In this document: positions 23,377 to 28,771 of the stretch, in pieces
Layout of the letters: every line of letters begins with the position of its first letter
Position numbering within the stretch: position 1 is the first letter of the stretch
From: a virus
Virus record (IMG/VR): IMGVR_UViG_3300025146_000007
Coordinates: 1 to 42,415 of that record
DNA: 42,415 bases
Direction: 5' to 3' (one strand)
Made by a program: the position numbers and the translations under genes
The notes under the pieces: model-generated
Told to the model about the DNA's origin: nothing
Database searches by the model: none
The model's input: only the letters and a program-made list of their open reading frames with translations

Positions 23377-23690
23377 CCTGCCTCGTGGCCCGTGACTTGA
23401 CGTTGTAGTGTCCTGATCCGGCGCATGATCCCCTTGGCCTCACGCATCTTCTCTTTGTCGAAGCCTGTCGCGCTATCGATGGCCTGGTCCAAAACTGATC
23501 GGGCACGTTCGGCGCGCAGCATCTCCTCCAGATGCCAGCGCAGGTAATCGATCTCGGCTATGGCATCTAGGTCAGGTGCGGTCATATAGCCACGGCGCAG
23601 CTTGACTAACCAGTGCCAATCGAGGTCACCATCGATCCCCGCCTCCTCACGCCGCTTCAGCTCTTCTGGTGATTCATCCCATCTGCTCAT
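23373..23690 (-). CDS. Helical charged protein, first gene of minus-strand operon (105 aa)
   Basis: Two in-frame ATGs are 6 nt apart. GAGGAGG lies 1 nt before the first (23696) and 7 nt before the second (23690), so the second is preferred. The product is helical and charged (WDESPEELKRREEAGIDGD, IDYLRWHLEEMLRAERARS, EKMREAKGIMRRIRTLQRQV) without a clear helix-turn-helix. It may be a small regulatory or anti-host protein. Confidence 0.7.
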   Translation of the reverse strand: MSRWDESPEELKRREEAGIDGDLDWHWLVKLRRGYMTAPDLDAIAEIDYLRWHLEEMLRAERARSVLDQAIDSATGFDKEKMREAKGIMRRIRTLQRQVTGHEAG

Positions 23691-23725
23691 CTTCATGCCT
23701 CCTCAAAATTAAGGGCTCCAACCCC

Positions 23726-23753
23726 TTGACAGTAACCAAATTCATAGTAATAT
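23726..23753 (+). promoter_or_regulatory. Early promoter with consensus -35 (leaderless transcript)
   Basis: A perfect -35 TTGACA (23726-23731), a 16-bp spacer and TAATAT (23748-23753) form a strong sigma-70 promoter on the + strand. The ATG of the next gene begins 7 nt after the -10 box, at the expected +1, so the message would have no leader. It drives the long early operon. Just upstream, AAGGG and CCCTT form a short inverted repeat across 23711-23727 that touches the -35 box and could be an operator. Confidence 0.8.
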
Positions 23754-23759
23754 GGCCCC

Positions 23760-23924
23760 ATGGTGACAGTCAATCTCTTCACCTGCCAGCGCTGCGGAGC
23801 ATCCTGGGAGCCGCGAAAGCCGAACCCAGTCCAGTGTCCCCGCTGCAAATCGCTGGCATGGCGAACACCTAAACCTGAACATAGCGAGAATAATGGTAAA
23901 GTAACGCCCGAGCCTCAGACTTAA
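23760..23924 (+). CDS. Zinc-ribbon protein at the head of the early operon (54 aa)
   Basis: The product MVTVNLFTCQRCGASWEPRK, then NPVQCPRCKSLAWRTP, has two CxxC knuckles, a classic zinc ribbon like those of small transcription-linked or RNA-binding proteins. No Shine-Dalgarno sequence precedes the ATG, and the -10 box is only 6 nt away, so it is probably translated from a leaderless message. Being first transcribed, it could act early in infection. Its tail is hydrophilic and likely disordered. Confidence 0.75.
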   Translation: MVTVNLFTCQRCGASWEPRKPNPVQCPRCKSLAWRTPKPEHSENNGKVTPEPQT

Positions 23925-23998
23925 CGTTCTTGCTCGTACATATATAGTGCGAAGTTAAACGTTTGTCTGAGAGACAGAGAAAGGGCCGAAGATGGCCC
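23923..23998 (+). promoter_or_regulatory. AT-rich spacer with palindromes, candidate operator
   Basis: The 161-base gap between genes contains AACGTT (23923-23928), an AT-rich stretch with TATATA (23941-23946), the perfect palindrome AAACGTTT (23957-23964), a TGTCT-GAG-AGACA inverted repeat (23964-23976) and a GGGCC/GGCCC hairpin (23983-23998). The cluster of dyads just downstream of the first early gene suggests a binding site for a regulator, perhaps the winged-helix protein at 24735. No clear -35/-10 pair was found here. Confidence 0.4.
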
Positions 23999-24085
23999 GA
24001 CTCACAGACAGCGACACGAACCCATCGGTAATATTGCCGCGAGTCGATTACTCTCCCCGCCGAAGTAACGCACAGGGGGAGGATC

Positions 24086-24286
24086 ATGCTCGAACAGCGA
24101 TACCGCGACACGGCGCCGCCACCCGGCTGGCAACCCAAGAGCCCATTCTTCAAGTGGCTGTGGGCCAAGCTGGACTCAGAGCTTCTGGCGGCGCTCAAAG
24201 TACCGATCTCCGGCCGCATGACCTGCCCGCATTGCCGGGAAGCCTTCATGGTGAGCCTACACGTCGAGGGGGAGTTCGAAAGCTAA
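24086..24286 (+). CDS. Small zinc-binding protein (66 aa)
   Basis: A strong GGGGGAGG binding site precedes ATG 24086. The product has PPPGWQPKSPFFKWLWAKLD, a helix, then RMTCPHCREAFMVSLHVEG, with a single CxxC pair and one His. It could bind zinc as a dimer. The function is unknown; its place is among the first genes of the early operon. Confidence 0.7.
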   Translation: MLEQRYRDTAPPPGWQPKSPFFKWLWAKLDSELLAALKVPISGRMTCPHCREAFMVSLHVEGEFES

Positions 24287-24288
24287 GC

Positions 24289-24405
24289 CACCACCACATT
24301 CGTTTAGAAGATTGCTGGGTTTGGCAGGGTGGCCATAATGCTGACGGCTACGGCCAATATGGCCGTCCTGGCTGCACCCCGCCGTCAAAGGCACGGGCAG
24401 GGTGA
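24289..24405 (+). pseudogene. Relic of an HNH homing endonuclease N terminus
   Basis: This frame translates as HHHIRLEDCWVWQGG followed by HNADGYGQYGRPG. The pattern CW(V/E)W.G......GYG is the usual opening of phage HNH endonucleases. It breaks off at once: no start codon or binding site precedes it, and the HNH core (H, N, H) is missing. It therefore looks like the trace of a past insertion. The gene at 24402 overlaps its end. Chance resemblance over about 20 residues cannot be excluded. Confidence 0.45.
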
Positions 24406-24557
24406 TCACCACGACTTACGAGGGCGAGCCCATCTACGACCAGGGGCTGCCAGCCTACGTCGTCGTCCAGTTCGCGAACGGCCTGCGGCACGCCATAGAT
24501 GCCCGTGGCCTAGGCAAGAGTTGGCAACGCACCTCGCTGCGGCAGGAGGAGGCATAG
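24402..24557 (+). CDS. Small hypothetical protein (51 aa)
   Basis: The start is GTG 24402, with ACGGGCAGG upstream as a weak binding site. The product is beta-rich then basic (MITTTYEGEPIYDQG, LPAYVVVQFANGLRHAIDAR). It looks like a complete small domain, with strand-strand-helix order. The last codons (CAGGAGGAGGCA) carry the binding site of the next gene. No family was recognised. Confidence 0.55.
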   Translation: MITTTYEGEPIYDQGLPAYVVVQFANGLRHAIDARGLGKSWQRTSLRQEEA

Positions 24558-24561
24558 GCCC

Positions 24562-24738
24562 ATGGCACCGCCTCAGTACCAGGACCTGCAGCGCACCTGC
24601 ATCGATTGCGGCCAGCCCTGGACCTTCACCGCGGGCGAGCAGGAGTTCTTCGCCCAGCGCGAGCTCCAGGAGCCTAAGCGCTGCGCCGATTGCCGCGCCA
24701 AGAAGCGCGCCGAGCGCGAGAGGACGGACGGGCGATGA
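24562..24738 (+). CDS. zf-trcl-type zinc-ribbon protein (58 aa)
   Basis: The product reads RTCIDCGQPWTFTAGEQEFF, then a helix and KRCADCRAKKRAER. The pair CxxC...FTxGEQxFF...RCxxCRxxKR is characteristic of the zf-trcl family (probable zinc-ribbon domain), found across bacteria and phages. It likely binds one zinc and a nucleic acid through its basic tail. GGAGGAGG lies before the ATG. Confidence 0.8.
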   Translation: MAPPQYQDLQRTCIDCGQPWTFTAGEQEFFAQRELQEPKRCADCRAKKRAERERTDGR

Positions 24739-24962
24739 ACGTCAGGCCACCCCTCACGAGGCACGCCTCCATCCAACGGTACATATCCGCCCATCCTGGC
24801 TGCACGGCTAGCGAAATCAGCAAGGCGCTCGATCTGCCCAGATCGTCTGTCCTCTACAGCCTTGGACATCTGCTCTGCATCAGCCGGACCATCTATAGGC
24901 GCAGGCTGGTGACCAATGGCCGCTACTTAGAATACTGGCCGGTCGTGGCGGTGCCGGCATGA
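24735..24962 (+). CDS. Winged helix-turn-helix DNA-binding protein (75 aa)
   Basis: ATG 24735 overlaps the previous stop. The core TRHASIQRYISAHPGCTASE, then ISKALDLPRSSVLYSLGHL, is a MarR/ArsR-like helix-turn-helix in which the second helix enters DNA. A short beta wing follows (RTIYRRRLVTNGRYLEYWPV). It is the only clear DNA-binding regulator in the early operon and could control the divergent promoters near 23.7 kb or the late promoters. That link is inference. Confidence 0.75.
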   Translation: MNVRPPLTRHASIQRYISAHPGCTASEISKALDLPRSSVLYSLGHLLCISRTIYRRRLVTNGRYLEYWPVVAVPA

Positions 24963-25627
24963 CCACGCGGCTGCACGAAATCCATTTCACCGAGCCGGCC
25001 GCCTTCCTCGAGGAGCTGGCCGCCGACTGCGCCGCGAGCGCCATCGAGGACGGCATCGTCCGCCTGGCCGTCGTGACCGGTCCGACCGAAACACTGCCGG
25101 AGCGCATCGCGCAGACCTGCTACGTCGAGGCCAGCTACCTCAGCGCCCGCGGCCAGATGGTCAAGCTCTCGCTCTTCGCCTGTTGGCGCTGGACGGGCGC
25201 AGAGGTCAAGCTGCACGGCGCGAAGGGCAAAGAGCACAACGACGGGGCGGATTTGCTGATCCGCCAGGTGCTGCTGTCCCTGCAGGCGCCGCTGCAGCGC
25301 ATCGAGGGGATCGAGCTCCGCGGCGGCTCGCTGGTCGAGTCGCACCGCATCTGGACACCGGCCCCGTTCGCGGAGGTGTCGAGCCCGGACCCGCTGGTCT
25401 GCCGCCTCTGCGGTGAGGCCCTGTATTGGGCCAACGCCGCCTGGCGGGCCAAGAGCACGCGCAAGGCCGAGGCCCTGGTGGAGGTGCCCTGCGACGCCTG
25501 CGAGGGCAGCGGGCAATCCCGGGCGGGCCGCCTGTGCATGAGCTGCCAGGGGTCGAAGGTCACGCGCAAGGTCGATCACGAGCATGAGCCCGAGGCCGTG
25601 CCCCTGGCGGAGGCGGTGGCGTCGTAA
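24959..25627 (+). CDS. Protein with C-terminal zinc-finger region of DnaJ type (222 aa)
   Basis: Residues 1-135 form an alpha/beta domain of unknown type with a charged surface (TEPAAFLEELAADCAASAIE, ARGQMVKLSLFACWRWTG). Residues about 140-205 have LVCRLCGEALYW, then VPCDACEGSGQSRAGRLCMSC, followed by QGSK. The CxxCxGxG-type repeats are those of DnaJ-like zinc-finger domains. It may chaperone or bind another protein. It is coupled to both neighbours by overlaps. Confidence 0.65.
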   Translation: MTTRLHEIHFTEPAAFLEELAADCAASAIEDGIVRLAVVTGPTETLPERIAQTCYVEASYLSARGQMVKLSLFACWRWTGAEVKLHGAKGKEHNDGADLLIRQVLLSLQAPLQRIEGIELRGGSLVESHRIWTPAPFAEVSSPDPLVCRLCGEALYWANAAWRAKSTRKAEALVEVPCDACEGSGQSRAGRLCMSCQGSKVTRKVDHEHEPEAVPLAEAVAS

Positions 25628-25989
25628 TGCCCCTGATCGCCTATATACAGGCGCGCCTCGAACTCTTCATGGGCGGCCTGGAGTTTGAACGTCTGGCCCT
25701 GAACATGGATCAGGTACAGGAGTACACGCCGCCGCCGAACCCGGCCAAGATCACCGACAGCCGGGCGGTCGGTTACATCAGCATCCACGGCAACGAGTCT
25801 TGGGAGCTGGACGCGCTAGAGCCGCAAGTCTTGGCGGACCTGATCGAGAGTGCTGTCGAGGGCATCCGGGATGACGCCGCCTGGGAAGAGGCGGAGAAAC
25901 AGACCCGCGAGGAGAAGGCACAACTAGAACAGGTCTATCGGCGCTGGTCCGACGTGCAGGCATTCCTCCAGAACGGGACCGAGCCGTGA
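25627..25989 (+). CDS. Conserved phage hypothetical protein (120 aa)
   Basis: The middle part reads YTPPPNPAKITDSRAVGYI, then NESWELDALEPQVLADLIE. This block, with PPPNPAK.TDSRA and SWELDALEP, is one I recognise from many environmental phage proteins of unknown function encoded near DNA-metabolism genes. The C-terminal 35 residues form a charged helix. The stop overlaps the next GTG start. Confidence 0.7.
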   Translation: MPLIAYIQARLELFMGGLEFERLALNMDQVQEYTPPPNPAKITDSRAVGYISIHGNESWELDALEPQVLADLIESAVEGIRDDAAWEEAEKQTREEKAQLEQVYRRWSDVQAFLQNGTEP

Positions 25990-26300
25990 CCGCCGTACAG
26001 CTCTCCCTGCTCGACGGCGAGCGGCGCCGCGACCGTGGCCTGGCGCTGGTTAGCCAGGGCGATGAGTGCCAGGAGTGGCTAAGGAAGGCGCGGGACTGGG
26101 CCGAGAGAATGCTTAGCTACCGTTTCATCTCCTACGTCACGGCTAACGACGTGCGGGGCATGGCAGGCGACCCGCCACGGCAGAACCTGATGGGCGCTGT
26201 TTTCAAAGACAAGCGCTTCGAGTTCTGCGGCTGGGAGCTTTCAAGCCGTGGGCCAGCCCACGCCAGAGCACTTAGACGATGGAGGCTGAAGGATGGCTAG
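25986..26300 (+). CDS. Conserved phage hypothetical protein (104 aa)
   Basis: The GTG start overlaps the previous stop. The segment ISYVTANDVRGMAGDPPRQN, then LMGAVFKDKRFEFCGWE, matches a short family common in phage early regions, with a DVR..(A/C)G.P..(P/Q)N..GAVF pattern, whose role is unknown. Its N terminus has a Gln/Leu-rich QLSLLDGERRRD stretch that looks like a sliding-clamp-binding peptide, also seen at the start of the gene at 28131 (LQLPLIE). This is inference. Confidence 0.65.
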   Translation: MTAVQLSLLDGERRRDRGLALVSQGDECQEWLRKARDWAERMLSYRFISYVTANDVRGMAGDPPRQNLMGAVFKDKRFEFCGWELSSRGPAHARALRRWRLKDG

Positions 26301-26361
26301 CTGCCGGCGGCCGTCTCCGAAGGAGGCATCCGCCCATCGTCAGGGTGAGTAAAGGAAGGAA

Positions 26362-26421
26362 GGGCCTATCGAGGAACCAGGGATGGATAGGCCCCGGACC
26401 TTACTAGCGAGGGCCGGGGCC
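26362..26421 (+). promoter_or_regulatory. Two mutually exclusive hairpins in an intergenic leader
   Basis: The 157-base gap holds two stems that share bases. GGGCCTATC (26362-26370) pairs with GATAGGCCC (26386-26394). GGCCCCGG (26390-26397) pairs with CCGGGGCC (26414-26421). Both cannot form at once. This is the layout of an attenuator or riboswitch-like switch ahead of the gene at 26458. No U-tract follows the second stem, so control would more likely be at translation or RNA stability. Confidence 0.5.
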
Positions 26422-26457
26422 ACCAAAGAGAGCGCCTTGCAGCCAAGGAGAGCATAC

Positions 26458-26820
26458 ATGAGCAACGAGACAGAGTTCAAGGGGACGCCGGGGCCGTGGT
26501 ACGTCGAGGAACTAACAGGCATTGCCGTGTGCCGTATCCACACATCTGATTCTGATGCTGACGGCTCCTGGCTAAGCAACATCTACGACGAGACTTCGTG
26601 GGAACGGTGTAAAGCCAACGCCCGCCTCATAGCCGCCGCGCCGGAGCTTCTAGAGGCGCTGCAAGCGGCACGTGAAGCGTTCGCATTGCGTGGGCTTGAT
26701 CGTGATGAGGCGCAGTGGCCTCATCACCCGTCCTTGATCCCAGACATCGATGCTGCCATGGCTAAGGCCCTCGGCAATCAAGCGGACATAGAGGCGCAGG
26801 AAGCCTCGATCAGGGGGTGA
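26458..26820 (+). CDS. Conserved phage protein with NARLIAAAPELLEAL motif (120 aa)
   Basis: AAGGAG precedes ATG 26458. The product has FKGTPGPWYVEEL near the start, an IxxxD-type strand region, and CKANARLIAAAPELLEALQA, the hallmark of a very widespread phage and prophage family of unknown function (opening TPGPW, ending with NARLIAAAPELLEAL). It is probably a small folded domain with a helical C terminus. It lies directly after the paired hairpins. Confidence 0.75.
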   Translation: MSNETEFKGTPGPWYVEELTGIAVCRIHTSDSDADGSWLSNIYDETSWERCKANARLIAAAPELLEALQAAREAFALRGLDRDEAQWPHHPSLIPDIDAAMAKALGNQADIEAQEASIRG

Positions 26821-26823
26821 GGG

Positions 26824-27018
26824 ATGGAGAAGCAACGGCGGTTTCTTTTCGACTGCAGAGCCTGCAAGCATCGGCACCTGATGGAGCTTCGCCCTTGTCC
26901 TTCCTGTGGAGGTGCGGGCGGCTGGACGCCTCAGCCTGTGAGCGGTGCAGTCTATGGCCGCTGCCATGAGGACTACGACTGCGACGGCTGCGTAGCATAC
27001 CGGGACCGCTACCGATGA
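26824..27018 (+). CDS. Cys-rich zinc-binding protein (64 aa)
   Basis: The product has FDCRACKHRHLMELRPCPSC followed by GGAGG, then CHEDYDCDGCVAY: seven Cys and three His, enough for two zinc sites. The CPxCGG part resembles the restriction-alleviation protein Lar family of phages (CPFCGG...V.C..C), which counters type I restriction. This link is tentative. Confidence 0.7.
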   Translation: MEKQRRFLFDCRACKHRHLMELRPCPSCGGAGGWTPQPVSGAVYGRCHEDYDCDGCVAYRDRYR

Positions 27019-27128
27019 CTGCCCTTCAAGCCCTGTTTGAGAACGCCGTTGCTGTCGCCGTGATCGCCACCGTGATCTGGACAGCTTGGTTTCTCTGGAT
27101 CATCGCGGAAGGCGGACAGGATGAGTGA
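27015..27128 (+). CDS. Small single-pass membrane protein (37 aa)
   Basis: ATG 27015 overlaps the previous stop as ATGA. The 37-residue product is a single hydrophobic helix (AVAVAVIATVIWTAWFLWII) with an acidic tail (AEGGQDE). It may modify the host membrane early in infection, for example in superinfection exclusion. There is no direct evidence for that. Confidence 0.65.
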   Translation: MTALQALFENAVAVAVIATVIWTAWFLWIIAEGGQDE

Positions 27129-27231
27129 GCACACGCCTGAGCCGTGGCGAATCGATGACACAAACGACATGGGTGATCTGTTCATCTGCGGCGAAGGTGA
27201 GCGAAACGCGGTTGGTCTACGCATTGGATGA
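27121..27231 (+). CDS. Short TPEPW-type protein, perhaps truncated (36 aa)
   Basis: The start lies 8 nt inside the previous gene. The product opens MSEHTPEPWRIDDTNDMGDL and continues FICGEGERNAVGLRIG before a stop. The opening is that of a common phage family in which about 30-50 further residues normally follow (ending in an Arg-Ile-Val helix). It may be a truncated member. It overlaps the gene at 27155 in another frame. Confidence 0.5.
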   Translation: MSEHTPEPWRIDDTNDMGDLFICGEGERNAVGLRIG

Positions 27232-27328
27232 GGCTGACGCAAAACGCCGGGTGGTAGCACTGGATGAAGGCACTTGTCTTACCAGGCACCCGGTGGAGAT
27301 TACTGAGGTCAAAGAGGTGAAGCCATGA
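27155..27328 (+). CDS. Small hypothetical protein (57 aa), overlapping frame
   Basis: From ATG 27155 the product reads TQTTWVICSSAAKVSETRLV, then YALDEADAKRRVVALDEGTC and ends VEITEVKEVKP. The strand-helix-strand order with a final E(I/V)EV motif is typical of a family of short phage proteins. It overlaps the preceding frame over 77 nt. The ribosome binding site is weak, so translation may depend on the upstream gene. GTG 27125 is an alternative start. Confidence 0.55.
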   Translation: MTQTTWVICSSAAKVSETRLVYALDEADAKRRVVALDEGTCLTRHPVEITEVKEVKP

Positions 27329-28134
27329 CGACAGAACTGATCCCGTACGCACCCATGACACTGTTCGGCACAGACGACCCGAACGCGATCATCAAATCAG
27401 CCCACGAGAAAGCCAATGCCCTGGCTGATGTGGTGCGGTCACGCAAGCTTGCCTCGACCATCAGCGGCCGAGAGTACGTTCGGCTCGAGGGCTGGACGCT
27501 GCTCGGCTCCCTCCTGGGTGTGTTCCCTGTCTGCATCTGGACGCGCCATCTAGACCAAGGCTGGGAGGCACGGGTAGAAGCCCGCACCCTGGATGGGCGC
27601 GTCGTAGGCGCCGCAGAGGCGCAGTGCACGCGAGACGAAAAGACCTGGGCGACACGGGCGGAGTACGCGCTTCGGTCCATGGCCCAAACCCGCGCATCTT
27701 CGAAAGCCCTTCGTCTACCGCTCGGCTTCATCATGGCGCTCGCTGGCTATGAGGCGACACCCGCTGAGGAGATGGATATCGAGCATGGGGCAACGCAGCA
27801 GGGGACACCCAACATGAACGCCGCTAAACCAGCCCGACCGGATGCGGCCTCTTCTCGGGGAGCGTCGGGGCCTGCTGCGTCCCCACCAAAGCTCACCTTC
27901 CTGGAACTGGCCCAACAGATGGGATTTGCCCCTGATGAGGTCGATGTGGTGAGCCAGCAAATATTCAACAACCGCGGCGCCCGTGACCTCAACGGGAACG
28001 AGCGCAAGCGTCTGTTGATAGAGCTTGAGGAACGAGCCAAGGCCCGACAGCACAAGCACTCGCCGGCCTACTCGGAGGAAGGCGAATACATCTGCCGTGA
28101 CTGTGGGGAACTCCTAGCAGAGGCTCAGGAATGA
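27325..28134 (+). CDS. Probable single-strand annealing protein (Rad52/ERF-like) (269 aa)
   Basis: The N-terminal domain contains ISGREYVRLEGWTLLGSLLG, then ARTLDGRVVGAAEAQCTRDE, and YALRSMAQTRASSKALRLPL followed by GFIMALAGYEATPAEEM. The helix with MAQTRA.SKALR.PL is a recognisable signature of phage annealing or recombination-type proteins that pair single-stranded DNA. Residues about 155-190 are a disordered linker. The C-terminal part has a helical domain and ends in a CxxC knuckle (YICRDCGEL). It probably works with the VRR-NUC nuclease two genes downstream. Confidence 0.65.
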   Translation: MTTELIPYAPMTLFGTDDPNAIIKSAHEKANALADVVRSRKLASTISGREYVRLEGWTLLGSLLGVFPVCIWTRHLDQGWEARVEARTLDGRVVGAAEAQCTRDEKTWATRAEYALRSMAQTRASSKALRLPLGFIMALAGYEATPAEEMDIEHGATQQGTPNMNAAKPARPDAASSRGASGPAASPPKLTFLELAQQMGFAPDEVDVVSQQIFNNRGARDLNGNERKRLLIELEERAKARQHKHSPAYSEEGEYICRDCGELLAEAQE

Positions 28135-28280
28135 CCGCGCTCCAGCTCCCGCTGATCGAGCCGAAGGCCAGTGCCCTCTGTGACCTATGCCGCCAGCCTA
28201 CCGAGCGCAGGCTGCCCTATGTCCGCTGGTTGGTGTGCCCTGATTGCATAGAGAGGGCGAAGGCCCGGAAGCAGACCTGA
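28131..28280 (+). CDS. Zinc-ribbon protein (49 aa)
   Basis: ATG 28131 overlaps the previous stop. The product has ASALCDLCRQPTERRLPYVR, then WLVCPDCIERAKARKQ, a full two-knuckle zinc ribbon with a basic tail. The N-terminal LQLPLIE resembles a clamp-binding peptide. It sits between the annealing protein and the nuclease. Confidence 0.75.
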   Translation: MTALQLPLIEPKASALCDLCRQPTERRLPYVRWLVCPDCIERAKARKQT

Positions 28281-28292
28281 GAAGGAGAACCA

Positions 28293-28703
28293 GTGCCCGT
28301 ACCCCGCCAGGCACAGAGTTGGAACGGCCTCGCCCGACGTAAGCCCATTGCCCGTAAGGCATGGGGAGAGAAAGAGCGCGTGCGCTATCAAAGCGAGCTT
28401 AAGTGGCAGGCGCAGATCATCGAGCTTGCCCAGGTGCTCGGATGGTGGCCCTTCCACCTTTATTACGCGCAGCGCTCGCCGGCCGGGTGGCCGGACCTGG
28501 TGCTATTCCGAGAGCGGGTGATCTTTGCGGAGCTAAAGGGCCGCAGCAAAGACGGCAAGGCCGAGAACCTAAAGCCCCTTCAGGTAGAGATGGCGCACCG
28601 CTGCTTCACGGCAGGGGTTGAGTACTACGCCTGGCTGCTGCCTGACGACTTTGAGGAGATCAAGGCGGTGCTGTCCGAGGGCGGAAAGGTGAAGGCGACA
28701 TGA
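28293..28703 (+). CDS. VRR-NUC domain nuclease (136 aa)
   Basis: The start is GTG 28293 after AAGGAGAA. The motif order fits the VRR-NUC family of the PD-(D/E)xK superfamily: an N-terminal acidic residue in YQSELKWQAQIIELAQ, then SPAGWPDLVLFRERVIFAEL followed by KGRS (the D...ExK catalytic core), and a C-terminal QVEMAHRCFTAG helix. Such stand-alone domains resolve Holliday junctions or cut branched DNA. It lies next to the annealing protein and the methyltransferase, in the recombination part of the early operon. Confidence 0.85.
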   Translation: MPVPRQAQSWNGLARRKPIARKAWGEKERVRYQSELKWQAQIIELAQVLGWWPFHLYYAQRSPAGWPDLVLFRERVIFAELKGRSKDGKAENLKPLQVEMAHRCFTAGVEYYAWLLPDDFEEIKAVLSEGGKVKAT

Positions 28704-28771
28704 ACAAGGCAAGACTGATCCCTGAGACGTTGGTTGGCGTCAGCGCCGGTCGCACGGAGTGTCCGGCGTGA
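28700..28771 (+). CDS. Possible leader peptide for the methyltransferase (23 aa)
   Basis: ATG 28700 overlaps the nuclease stop, and the stop TGA 28769-28771 overlaps the methyltransferase GTG 28768 as GTGA. The product MNKARLIPETLVGVSAGRTE is short and unlike any family I know. It may simply couple translation of the two enzymes. GAAGG lies upstream. Confidence 0.35.
   Translation: MNKARLIPETLVGVSAGRTECPA

Noticed and set aside
23869-24249. 126-codon minus-strand frame across the early spacer
   Set aside because: It runs through the AT-rich operator-like spacer and opposite two + strand genes; no binding site.
23992-24405. 137-codon + strand frame ending in the HNH-like segment
   Set aside because: Its middle is the shadow of the gene at 24086, which has a strong binding site. 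Only the final HNH-like part was kept, as a relic.
26293-26352. 19-codon frame after the gene at 25986
   Set aside because: It is too short and featureless to call, although GAAGG lies upstream.
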